A stretch of DNA of 23,642 bases from NCBI GenBank assembly GCA_934122125.1, contig CAKOVW010000016.1:1-23642 (forward strand), written 5' to 3'. The stretch comes from an uncultured Clostridia bacterium. Lineage in GTDB: Bacteria; Bacillota; Clostridia; TANB77; CAG-508. The stretch's first letter is position 1, and each line of letters starts with the position of its first letter. The translations under genes were made by a program, and so were the position numbers. The notes beneath the pieces are model-generated. The model saw only the letters and a list, made by a program, of their open reading frames with translations. It had not been told where the DNA came from and ran no database searches. This document shows, one piece after another, positions 12,598 to 20,411 of this stretch.

Positions 12598-14232
12598 ATG
12601 TCTAGTTGCTTAGGAATTTTCATAGAACCTAATATAATTAAATATGCCAAAATTTCAAAAGATCATGATATTTTAAGAGTCGAATCGTTTGGAATAAAAT
12701 TCTATGATAAGATAGGAGAGGCTATAAATCAAGTAATTAATGACACATATAGCTATACAACTCCAATAAGCATAAATCTATCTGAGGAATCTTATCAATA
12801 CTTTTATATGTTTACTTTATTAAATAAAGTAGACTTGAAAAAAGCAATACAAACGGAATTTGATTCATTTTGTGCAGACAAAGGAATTAATAGAAATGGA
12901 CTAGAAACTAGATACTTATTAGTTAATAGTGCTGAAGATAAAGAAAAAATAAAAGTAATTCATATTGCTGCTAATAAAGCGTCATTAATAAATCAAGAAC
13001 AACCATTGGCAGAACATAAGGTTTCAACCATAGCACCTATTTCAATATCTATTTCAAATATTGCAAACTTAAAGCAAAAAGAAAATATGCTTATTGTTAA
13101 TATGGAAAACCAAACAACAATTACTACAGTAGTTGATCAAAAAATTTATCAAGTAGATAAAATAAAAGAAGGAGCAGCAGAAGTATTAGACCAAATTAGT
13201 ATCAAAGAAAATTCATATTCAAAAGCATATGAAATTTGCAAAAATAGTACAATTTATACAATGGAAGGACAAGAACTTCAAGAAGAGGAAAATGAGTATT
13301 TAGATTATATTATGCCTACATTATATAAAATTGCTACTTATGTAAAAGAACTTATAGCAAATAGTACTTTAAAAATAGATAGAGTTTATTTAACAGGAAC
13401 ATTGTCTGTTATTAACAATATTGATTTGTATTTTCAAGAAGTATTATCAATGGAAAAATGTGAAATATTAAAACCATTTTTTATAAAAGATACATTGAAA
13501 ATCAACATGAAAGATTATGTAGAAGTAAACTCAGCAATGGCGCTAGCACTTCAAGGACTTGAATATGGTGTAAAAACTGTTAACTTTAAAAAACAAACAT
13601 TAAAAGATAGCGTTAATGATTTACTTGGAAAAATAAATATAGGCAAAAAAGATTCTACTGGTCAAAAAACAAATAAAAAGTTATCTGATATATTTGATAC
13701 AAATCTTAAAGGAAAAATAACAAATACAGAAAGATGGCTACTTAGAACTTTAGGAGGAGTTTTATTACTAATAGTAGTATATTCAGGTATTTCAATATTT
13801 ATAGAAAATTCTATAAATACCAAAAATATGCAAATAGCTGAAGTAAAAGCTGATACTGAAACACAAATAACATCTATAAATACAGATATTCAAAATATAG
13901 ATTCTAAAACAAGCGAGTATGAAAGACTAACACAAAACTTAAAAAATATCAGTAACCAAGTTTCAGAAGATAATAAAAATAGAAATAATATACCAAACTT
14001 CTTACATGAACTTATGTATGCTATACCACAAGGTGTACAAATAACATCTATTGAAAATACAAGTGCCAAACACATGGTAATACAAGCACAAGCTAAAAAA
14101 TATGAACAATTAGGATATTTTAAAGCTATATTAAAAACAAAAGGTATATTATCACCTGACACAGTAGTTTCTTCTTCAGGAGAAAAGAGTGGGGACTTAA
14201 TTAAAGTTATTATAGAAGGAGATTTGCCATGA
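12598..14232 (+). CDS. PilM-PilN fusion, type IV pilus inner-membrane platform
   Basis: The 544-residue protein has two parts. Residues 1 to about 330 look like the actin-like PilM domain (start SSCLGIFIEPNIIKYAKISK; later VYLTGTLSVINNIDLYFQE, the region corresponding to the family's GGGA loop). After a charged linker comes one membrane helix (about 382-402, following Trp380) and a coiled-coil and small alpha/beta domain (IPQGVQITSIENTSAKHMVI) typical of PilN. In other bacteria PilM is a separate cytoplasmic protein that grips the N-terminal tail of PilN. Here that contact is covalent, as in GspL of type II secretion, which also joins the two folds. The protein links the cytoplasmic motors to PilO. 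The start has GAAGGAG; the stop overlaps pilO in ATGA. Confidence 0.75.
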   Translation: MSSCLGIFIEPNIIKYAKISKDHDILRVESFGIKFYDKIGEAINQVINDTYSYTTPISINLSEESYQYFYMFTLLNKVDLKKAIQTEFDSFCADKGINRNGLETRYLLVNSAEDKEKIKVIHIAANKASLINQEQPLAEHKVSTIAPISISISNIANLKQKENMLIVNMENQTTITTVVDQKIYQVDKIKEGAAEVLDQISIKENSYSKAYEICKNSTIYTMEGQELQEEENEYLDYIMPTLYKIATYVKELIANSTLKIDRVYLTGTLSVINNIDLYFQEVLSMEKCEILKPFFIKDTLKINMKDYVEVNSAMALALQGLEYGVKTVNFKKQTLKDSVNDLLGKINIGKKDSTGQKTNKKLSDIFDTNLKGKITNTERWLLRTLGGVLLLIVVYSGISIFIENSINTKNMQIAEVKADTETQITSINTDIQNIDSKTSEYERLTQNLKNISNQVSEDNKNRNNIPNFLHELMYAIPQGVQITSIENTSAKHMVIQAQAKKYEQLGYFKAILKTKGILSPDTVVSSSGEKSGDLIKVIIEGDLP

Positions 14233-14879
14233 GAAAATTTTTAATAGGATTTTTAGTAATATTGTTAATTATCATGGCATACTTAGTAATCTTTAAAGGC
14301 CTTACACTTGGAAATTTTAAAGTTTTGAGTGCAAGTCAAATTATTGAAGAAAATGATAAATTAACAAAAGAAATTTCAGATACAGAAGTATTGATGAATA
14401 GCGTATACCCACAAAGATATGAAGTATTAAACACTAGCGTTTCTAAATTGTTAACAGCTAAAAATGAATATAAAGACTTAGCAGATGTAAGCACAAAAGC
14501 AGAACTAAGCAAAGCGAGTGTAACAGAAACATATACAGTTGAATTTTTATGGACAGTACTTGGAAGACATGCTACTGCAGAGGGTGTAAACTTAAACTAT
14601 ACACCTAAAAATAACAGTATAAACTTTACAGTTACAGGAGATTATATTCCAATATTTAGTTTTGTTTCAGCAATTGAAAATGATAGTAGATTAGGATTTA
14701 GAATTGAAAACTTTAAATTAACACCAGCAGCAGATAATCTATTACAAGCTACATTTATTACAAGAAACGTTACTGTAAAAACAGAAAGAGCAGATATTTC
14801 AACACAAACTACAAATACTATGAATACAACACAAAATACTACAACAAATCAAACAAAAACTGAAACAACATCTCAATAA
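14229..14879 (+). CDS. pilO: PilO-like pilus assembly protein
   Basis: The 216-residue protein has one membrane helix at residues 5-24, a coiled-coil region (about 40-80), and an alpha/beta domain (VTGDYIPIFSFVSAIENDSR, then GFRIENFKLTP) as in PilO/GspM. A Thr/Asn/Gln-rich tail (after about residue 190) is probably disordered. PilO pairs with PilN outside the membrane to set the platform that receives pilin. Its start overlaps the stop of the PilM-PilN fusion by four bases, consistent with equimolar synthesis. Confidence 0.7.
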   Translation: MRKFLIGFLVILLIIMAYLVIFKGLTLGNFKVLSASQIIEENDKLTKEISDTEVLMNSVYPQRYEVLNTSVSKLLTAKNEYKDLADVSTKAELSKASVTETYTVEFLWTVLGRHATAEGVNLNYTPKNNSINFTVTGDYIPIFSFVSAIENDSRLGFRIENFKLTPAADNLLQATFITRNVTVKTERADISTQTTNTMNTTQNTTTNQTKTETTSQ

Positions 14880-14903
14880 AATAAAAACATAAAGGAGAAA
14901 AAA

Positions 14904-15302
14904 ATGTTTAAATCAGTTATAAAAGAAATAATTATAATGTTATTATTATGTATAGCAATAGTATTGATTTTGGGAGTTATATTTTACAATTATATTCCTA
15001 ACAATAAAGCTATACCAAATAAACTAGCGGCATATAGTACGCCAGAAAATGTAAAAAGTGAAATTGATGAGCAGATTTCTGAAAATGAAAAAGAGGAAAT
15101 AACATATAGAATTGATGCAGCAGACCTTAAATTATATAAGTCAACAAATGGATATACTACAGGTAAATCTAATCCATTTTCTGAAATTAGCAATGTAGAA
15201 AATGTAGATAATACAGAAAACAATGAAACAAAAAATAATACTAACAATAGTGTAGATAAAAACTCAACAGGAACATTTTACGAAAATAAAAACACTAAAT
15301 AA
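14904..15302 (+). CDS. Single-helix pilus protein, PilP-like by position
   Basis: The 132-residue protein has an N-terminal membrane helix (about 8-30), a short extracellular part with KLYKSTNGYTTGKSNPFSEI, and an Asn/Thr/Glu-rich low-complexity tail. PilP and GspC proteins have a similar layout and often an N/D-P-F motif, and they come after PilO in gene order, which is why I call it PilP-like. In a cell without an outer membrane a PilP would have no secretin to contact, so its role here may differ. Similarity is weak and the family is not certain. The ribosome site is AAAGGAG. Confidence 0.6.
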   Translation: MFKSVIKEIIIMLLLCIAIVLILGVIFYNYIPNNKAIPNKLAAYSTPENVKSEIDEQISENEKEEITYRIDAADLKLYKSTNGYTTGKSNPFSEISNVENVDNTENNETKNNTNNSVDKNSTGTFYENKNTK

Positions 15303-15310
15303 TTTTAGGT

Positions 15311-15332
15311 TATATTTATTTAAATAAATATA
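15311..15332. repeat. 22-base perfect palindrome before the major pilin gene
   Basis: TATATTTATTTAAATAAATA followed by TA is a perfect palindrome, 35 bases before the pilin start. It could be an mRNA 5' stem or a binding site. In DNA this AT-rich it may also be chance. Confidence 0.4.
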
Positions 15333-15366
15333 TACAAAAATCTAAAGAAGAAAGGAGTAATATACT

Positions 15367-15774
15367 ATGAGAAACGAAAAAGGTATTACATTAATCGCAT
15401 TAGTAGTTACAATAGTTGTTTTATTAATCTTAGCAGGAATAACTATTACTTATGCATTAAGCGACAATGGAATATTTAACAGTGCAAAGAAAGCTGAAGA
15501 AGCTACAGTTAAAGCTACACTTGTTGATGCTGTAGGAAATGCACAAGCTGAATGCTTAATCAGATCATATGATACATCTGATCCTGTTCCAACAACAGCT
15601 GATGAACTTGTAAAATTAGTTAAATACTATATCCCAGAAGCATGGAGCTTAACAAGCACAGACTTAGCATTTACTGATAAAGCATTAGCTGGAACAATTA
15701 CAGTTACTAAAGGCACTGACACTTACACAGTAACAGTAGCAAAAGGTATTGTTACAGGATGCACAAAACAATAA
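15367..15774 (+). CDS. pilA: Major type IV pilin (PilA-like)
   Basis: The 135-residue prepilin has a six-residue leader MRNEKG, cleavage expected after Gly6, then ITLIALVVTIVVLLILAGIT, the hydrophobic N-terminal helix that packs into the pilus core. The rest is a small globular domain with two cysteines (in AQAECLIRS and VTGCTKQ at the C-terminus) that could form a disulfide loop. Position 5 of the mature protein is Ala, where classical pilins have Glu. Codon use is less AT-rich (ATC, GGC, TGC), and the gene has its own strong ribosome site AAAGGAG and hairpins on both sides, all pointing to high expression. It is therefore the likely main subunit, while the two downstream pilins look minor. 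Confidence 0.85.
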   Translation: MRNEKGITLIALVVTIVVLLILAGITITYALSDNGIFNSAKKAEEATVKATLVDAVGNAQAECLIRSYDTSDPVPTTADELVKLVKYYIPEAWSLTSTDLAFTDKALAGTITVTKGTDTYTVTVAKGIVTGCTKQ

Positions 15775-15796
15775 TTAAAGAAACAATTAAAATTGG

Positions 15797-15826
15797 GGCA
15801 TATGCATAATGTATATGCCTTGATTT
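15797..15826 (+). terminator. Partial terminator or stabilising hairpin after the pilin gene
   Basis: GGCATATGCA/TGTATATGCC (15797-15806, 15810-15819) forms a 10-bp stem with one G-T pair and a 3-base loop, followed by TTGATTT. The weak T-run suggests partial readthrough, which would give more pilin than downstream products. Confidence 0.5.
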
Positions 15827-15854
15827 ATATAAAGAGTTTAATGTGGAGTAAGGT

Positions 15855-16658
15855 ATGAACATAATATTATATACATTAATATTTATTATAGGAACACTTT
15901 TTGGAAGTTTTTTTACTTTAGCAGTTTATCGTATTCCACTTGGAAAAGATATAACACATGAACGTTCCTTTTGCCCTAATTGTAATCACAAATTAGGATT
16001 TTTAGATTTAATTCCTATATTGAGCTACTTGTTTTTAGGAGGCAAGTGTAGATACTGCAAACAAAAAATACGCCCAAGATATTTGTTATTAGAACTTATG
16101 TCAGGTATAATTTTTGTTTTATTTGCCGTGTCTTTAAAATTAAACATATTCACAACCAATATAAACACATGGATCTATTTTATTTTTGGATTATTATATT
16201 TAGCAACTTTATTTATAATTGCTGGAATTGACAAAGAAAGAATTAAAATTGAAAAATCAGTATTACTATTTGGATTTATTGTACAAGCTATATATATAAT
16301 TTATCTATATATAGTAGAAAATAATTTTAATATATATAGATATGTTATATATCTAGGAATTATATGTATTTTAACATTAATAGATATATTTATATTAAGA
16401 AGAAAAGCAAAAAATAGTTACGTAGTAGAAAATTTACTTCTTTGTGTATTGGCTCTAGGATTTACATATGAAACTGTAACAATTTTAACAATAACATTTA
16501 CATTAATTTGTATAGCAATACAACTTATTTTAAATAAAGTAACTTTCAAAAAAATAAAAAATGTAAAAAAAGAAGAAACAGTAAAAATACCAATAGGGTT
16601 TTATTTATGTGTAACAAATATAATATGCTTAATTGCAGTAAATTTATATATTAGTTAA
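15855..16658 (+). CDS. pilD: Prepilin peptidase (PilD-like) lacking the GxGD motif
   Basis: The 267-residue membrane protein has the A24A layout. An N-terminal helix with GSFFTLAVYRIP is followed by a zinc-type loop with Cys40, Cys43, Cys65 and Cys68, then RPRYLLLELMSG, and several more helices. The enzyme cleaves prepilin leaders after Gly and methylates the new N-terminus. The first catalytic aspartate is present (Asp126 in AGIDKERIKIEKS). The second normally lies in GxGD; here the aligned region reads SYVVENLLLCVLALGF, with Glu192 in place of the Asp and no glycines. Either Glu substitutes or the enzyme is altered. The length and cysteine pairs are normal, and the frame is intact. The ribosome site lies in GGAGTAAGG. 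Confidence 0.82.
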   Translation: MNIILYTLIFIIGTLFGSFFTLAVYRIPLGKDITHERSFCPNCNHKLGFLDLIPILSYLFLGGKCRYCKQKIRPRYLLLELMSGIIFVLFAVSLKLNIFTTNINTWIYFIFGLLYLATLFIIAGIDKERIKIEKSVLLFGFIVQAIYIIYLYIVENNFNIYRYVIYLGIICILTLIDIFILRRKAKNSYVVENLLLCVLALGFTYETVTILTITFTLICIAIQLILNKVTFKKIKNVKKEETVKIPIGFYLCVTNIICLIAVNLYIS

Positions 16659-16671
16659 ATTAGAGGAGAAT

Positions 16672-17088
16672 ATGATTAAAAACAATTTTTTAAATTTAAA
16701 ATCAAATAAAGGCTTTACAATGTATGATTTAGTAGTTGCTATAATCATTTTCACAATGTTTGTTGGAGTTATAGGAACAGTGCTAGTAACAACTTTTAAA
16801 GTTCAGGCAACTTCAAAGATAGATGAAATTGCAGCTTTATATGCTATTCAAATAGCAGAATATATAGACAAAGTTAGTTTTGAAGAAGTAGACACTAATC
16901 TAACAAGTAAAGTAGTAACAAACTTACAAATTCCAAATACATTTGATGTTGAAATAAATGTAACTGATTATAAACCAGGCGTAGAAACGGAATCATATGT
17001 AAAAGTAGTAAAAATAAATTTAAAATACTTTTATTATAATGAAACACAGAATTTTTCAATAGATAAATTAAAAATAAAAGAATTGTAA
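16672..17088 (+). CDS. Minor pilin (PilV/pseudopilin type)
   Basis: The 138-residue prepilin has a longer leader ending SNKG, then FTMYDLVVAIIIFTMFVGVI as the membrane helix. The mature protein starts with Phe and has Asp at position 5, an acidic residue like the classical Glu5. The remaining ~100 residues form a small beta-rich domain. Minor pilins prime the pilus or sit at its tip. The gene lies 13 bases after the peptidase, with ribosome site AGAGGAG, and is followed closely by a second minor pilin. Confidence 0.78.
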   Translation: MIKNNFLNLKSNKGFTMYDLVVAIIIFTMFVGVIGTVLVTTFKVQATSKIDEIAALYAIQIAEYIDKVSFEEVDTNLTSKVVTNLQIPNTFDVEINVTDYKPGVETESYVKVVKINLKYFYYNETQNFSIDKLKIKEL

Positions 17089-17098
17089 GGAGATAAAA

Positions 17099-17533
17099 AT
17101 GAGATCAAACAAAGGTATTACACTTACTTCTCTAGTAATATATATGGCAGTAGCTACGTTAGTAATAGGGAGCATGGCATTATTAGGTACACATTTCTAT
17201 TCTAATGCAGAATTAATAAAAGAGCCAAGTGAATATGTAGTAGAATATAACAAATTTAATATGTTTTTTATAGAAGATGTAAAAACAAACAAAACTGCAA
17301 CAATTAATGGAACAACAATTACGTTTGAAGATGGAACTAAGTACGAATACAAGGGAAATTCTATATACCGTAATAACAACGAAATTGCTAAAAATGTTCA
17401 AAGCGTACAATTTACTGCAGACACATATGTAGTAAGCAATACAACCAAAAACTTAATAACAGTAAACTTAAACATTGGCACAAATGAAAAAAATTATGAA
17501 AAGCAAATTGAATATGTATTAAGGTATTGGTAA
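17099..17533 (+). CDS. Second minor pilin (pseudopilin)
   Basis: The 144-residue prepilin has leader MRSNKG, then ITLTSLVIYMAVATLVIGSM as the N-terminal helix. The globular part (FFIEDVKTNKTATINGTTIT, FEDGTKYEYKGNSIYR) has a repeated beta-hairpin pattern like ComGF/PulJ-type minor pilins. Position 5 is Ser rather than Glu. AAGGAG precedes the start, and the gap to the previous gene is ten bases, so the two minor pilins are probably made together. Confidence 0.75.
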   Translation: MRSNKGITLTSLVIYMAVATLVIGSMALLGTHFYSNAELIKEPSEYVVEYNKFNMFFIEDVKTNKTATINGTTITFEDGTKYEYKGNSIYRNNNEIAKNVQSVQFTADTYVVSNTTKNLITVNLNIGTNEKNYEKQIEYVLRYW

Positions 17534-17624
17534 ATTTTTGTAAGTATAAGAAAAATGTATATATTTGAAAGTTTTTGTAGTATAATTATTATGAACTAAT
17601 GAAAATTTGAAAGGAGAACTACAA

Positions 17625-19247
17625 ATGGAAAAAAGACAACCTATTGGAATAGAATTAGTAAAAAGAGGCGTCGTAAGGGAATCAGACATTGAAAAAGCAT
17701 TAGATTATCAAAAGACACATCCTAATAAAAAAATAGGAGATATAATTGATATTCTAGGACTTTGTGATTCTAATATTTTAATAAATGCTATTGCAGATAT
17801 ATTAGATGAAAAGGCAATATATCTATTGGAGAAAGACGTTAAAATAGATGTATTAGAATATATATCTTTAGATTTAATTAAACAAAATAAAGCAATTCCA
17901 TTTGAAATTGCTTCAGGAAAAATAAAAGTATGCTTTGCAGACACATCTAATAGAAAATCAGTGGATGTTATTAGACTTTTATTACTAAATAAAGGGCTAG
18001 TAATGGAAAAGTATATAACATTTGAAACAAATATTGAGAGAATTATAGATTCACTAGAAGGTACTGCCACAGAAAATATTAATACAAATGCAGATATATC
18101 AGGTTTGGTTGATACTATAATAAAAACAGCTATGGAAAAAAGAGCAAGTGATATACATATTGAACCATTAGAAAAATCAGTAAGAGTAAGATATAGAATA
18201 GATGGACAATTAATTAATGCAGTACAAATAGACAAAGAAAAACAATCTCAAATAATAGGAAGATTGAAAGCAATTTCAAACATGCACCAAGAAAAACAAG
18301 AATCACAAGATGGTAGAATACTTACTTATCCTGATTATAATATTCGTGTTTCTTCACAAAAAAATGTGTATGGAGAAAAATTTGTACTAAGATTACTAAA
18401 GAAAAATTCAAATATTCGCCAAATATTTGAGTTAGGATTTCCAAATGATGAAAAACTAGTTAATAAAAGTTTTAATAAAAGAAATAGTATTACAATTGTG
18501 GCAGCCCCTACAGGTGAGGGAAAAACAACAACATTATATAGTATCATAGATTATTTAAATAAACCACAAATAAACATTACTACTATTGAGGACCCAGTAG
18601 AAATAAGAATTGATGGACTAAATCAAATTGAAGTAGATGCTAAAAGCAGTTTCTCAGATGCTTTAAGAACAGTTTTAAGACAAGATCCAGATATTATTTT
18701 GGTTGGAGAAATTCGTGATAGAGAAACAGCAGAAATAGCAATGCAAGCTGGACAAACAGGACACTATGTATTATCAACAATACATACAATTGACAGTATA
18801 GAGGTTATTACAAGACTTAGAAAAATGGGAATATCAAATTATGACATTTCAAGTATTTTAGCAACATCAGTATCACAAAGATTAGTAAGAAAAATATGCC
18901 CATATTGTGCAAAGGAAAGAGAATTTACAGAAAAAGAAAAAGAAGTAATAAATAAAATTGGCGAAAAATATAATGTGAAATTTGATTTGGAAGGCAAAAA
19001 GACCTATGAAGCAGTAGGTTGCAATAAATGCAATAAAAGCGGATACCTTGATAGAATTGGTATATTTGAAATACTAAATGTAGATGATGAAATTAGAGAT
19101 TTAATATCTAAGGATTCTTCAAGTATGGATATTAGAAAAAAAGCAATGGAATTGGGGTATAAGCCATTAGTAATAGATGGAATTAACAAAGTACTAAGTG
19201 GTATTACTACATTAGAAGAAATAAATAATAAACTTATTATTTACTAG
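17625..19247 (+). CDS. pilB: PilB/GspE pilus extension ATPase
   Basis: The 540-residue protein has an N-terminal MshEN-type domain (RQPIGIELVKRGVVRESDIE onward, to about 150) followed by the hexameric ATPase core. Motifs are Walker A APTGEGKTTT (Lys300), the Asp box TIEDPVEI, Walker B DPDIILVGEIRD, and the His box TGHYVLSTIHT. A four-cysteine zinc site (Cys425, Cys428, Cys466, Cys469) is typical of extension ATPases and absent from PilT. It drives pilus growth from the cytoplasmic side through PilC. I chose ATG 17625 with AAAGGAG nine bases upstream; an upstream TTG at 17607 would add six residues without a ribosome site. A gap of about 90 bases before it, with TATAAT at 17581-17586, may hold an internal promoter. 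Confidence 0.92.
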   Translation: MEKRQPIGIELVKRGVVRESDIEKALDYQKTHPNKKIGDIIDILGLCDSNILINAIADILDEKAIYLLEKDVKIDVLEYISLDLIKQNKAIPFEIASGKIKVCFADTSNRKSVDVIRLLLLNKGLVMEKYITFETNIERIIDSLEGTATENINTNADISGLVDTIIKTAMEKRASDIHIEPLEKSVRVRYRIDGQLINAVQIDKEKQSQIIGRLKAISNMHQEKQESQDGRILTYPDYNIRVSSQKNVYGEKFVLRLLKKNSNIRQIFELGFPNDEKLVNKSFNKRNSITIVAAPTGEGKTTTLYSIIDYLNKPQINITTIEDPVEIRIDGLNQIEVDAKSSFSDALRTVLRQDPDIILVGEIRDRETAEIAMQAGQTGHYVLSTIHTIDSIEVITRLRKMGISNYDISSILATSVSQRLVRKICPYCAKEREFTEKEKEVINKIGEKYNVKFDLEGKKTYEAVGCNKCNKSGYLDRIGIFEILNVDDEIRDLISKDSSSMDIRKKAMELGYKPLVIDGINKVLSGITTLEEINNKLIIY

Positions 19248-19266
19248 AAAACATAGGAGGAAAATC

Positions 19267-20394
19267 ATGGTTGATATAGAAAAAATACTAAACACTGCTA
19301 TAGAAAAAGACGCTTCTGATATACATTTAATTTCAGGAATAAAACCTTGTTTAAGAATAAAAAGAGAATTAATTGAACTATCAGATTTTGATGACTTAGC
19401 TCCAGAAGATATGTTTGATATATATGATTATTTTATAAGAGGAAACATAGAAAAAGATGAAGTATTTAAAAAAGAAAAAAAGTTGGATTCTTCTTATGAA
19501 TTTGGAGAAACTAGAATTAGAGTAAACATTTCAATTGCAGATGAAACACCTGTAGTTGTTTTAAGATTAATAAAAAGCGTTTTACCTAAATATGAAGATT
19601 TAGGAGTGCCAGATATTGTTAGAAGAATGATGAAACAACAACAAGGAGTTATTTTAGTAACAGGAAAGACAAACTCTGGTAAGACAACAACATTAAATGC
19701 ACTAATTAATGAAGTAAATGAAACACAAAATAAAAAAATATTAACACTTGAAAGCCCTGTTGAATATAAACATAAATGCAAAAAATCTATAATAGTACAA
19801 AAAGAAGTTGGAGTTGGAAGGGATTGCCCTGACTATAGCACAGGTGTAAAAAACTGTTTAAGAGAAGATTGTGATATTTTAATTATAGGTGAGATACGTG
19901 ATAAAGAAACAATGGATGCAGCCATAGAAACAGCAGAGGCAGGACACTTAGTAATTGGAACATTACATACTAAATCTTGTGCAGAAACTATAGACAGAAT
20001 AATAAACTTTTATGACATTAGAGATCAACAAACTGTAAAATATTTAATAGCATCACTACTAAAGTTGGTAGTATCACAAAGATTACTACAAGGAAGAGAT
20101 GGCTCATTAGTATTAGTGCCTGAAGTAATGGTTGTAGATAACACAATTGCAGGTGTAATAAGAAAAGACAAACTTGGAGTTTCAGAAATAGAGGATGCAA
20201 TTCAAAGTGGTTCTGATAAGGGAAGTATTGGATTAATAAACTCATTAGCTCAACTATTTGTAAATGATAGAATATCATTAGACCAAGCTAAGGCACAAAT
20301 TGAGGAAAAGAATATTGAAACTTTAAATAGAACTATAATGCAATTAAAAATAAAAAAGGATAGTGAAAACAAAAGAACAAATATGGAAATTTAA
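19267..20394 (+). CDS. pilT: PilT-like pilus retraction ATPase
   Basis: The 375-residue ATPase begins with the PAS-like domain (ILNTAIEKDASDIHLISGIK), then Walker A TGKTNSGKTTT (Lys139), the Asp box TLESPVEYK, Walker B DCDILIIGEIRD, and the His box AGHLVIGTLHT. It lacks the cysteine zinc site, and its length (PilT about 345-370) fits a retraction motor. Retraction powers twitching, surface sensing and DNA uptake. It lies 19 bases after pilB with AGGAGG, and pilC follows 17 bases later, so extension, retraction and platform proteins are made together. Confidence 0.9.
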   Translation: MVDIEKILNTAIEKDASDIHLISGIKPCLRIKRELIELSDFDDLAPEDMFDIYDYFIRGNIEKDEVFKKEKKLDSSYEFGETRIRVNISIADETPVVVLRLIKSVLPKYEDLGVPDIVRRMMKQQQGVILVTGKTNSGKTTTLNALINEVNETQNKKILTLESPVEYKHKCKKSIIVQKEVGVGRDCPDYSTGVKNCLREDCDILIIGEIRDKETMDAAIETAEAGHLVIGTLHTKSCAETIDRIINFYDIRDQQTVKYLIASLLKLVVSQRLLQGRDGSLVLVPEVMVVDNTIAGVIRKDKLGVSEIEDAIQSGSDKGSIGLINSLAQLFVNDRISLDQAKAQIEEKNIETLNRTIMQLKIKKDSENKRTNMEI

Positions 20395-20411
20395 AAAAAG
20401 GAGGTAAATAA

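Noticed and set aside
17708..18235. A 175-codon open frame on the minus strand
   Set aside because: It lies wholly inside pilB, whose motifs in the forward frame are unmistakable; the reverse frame shows no domain or start signal.
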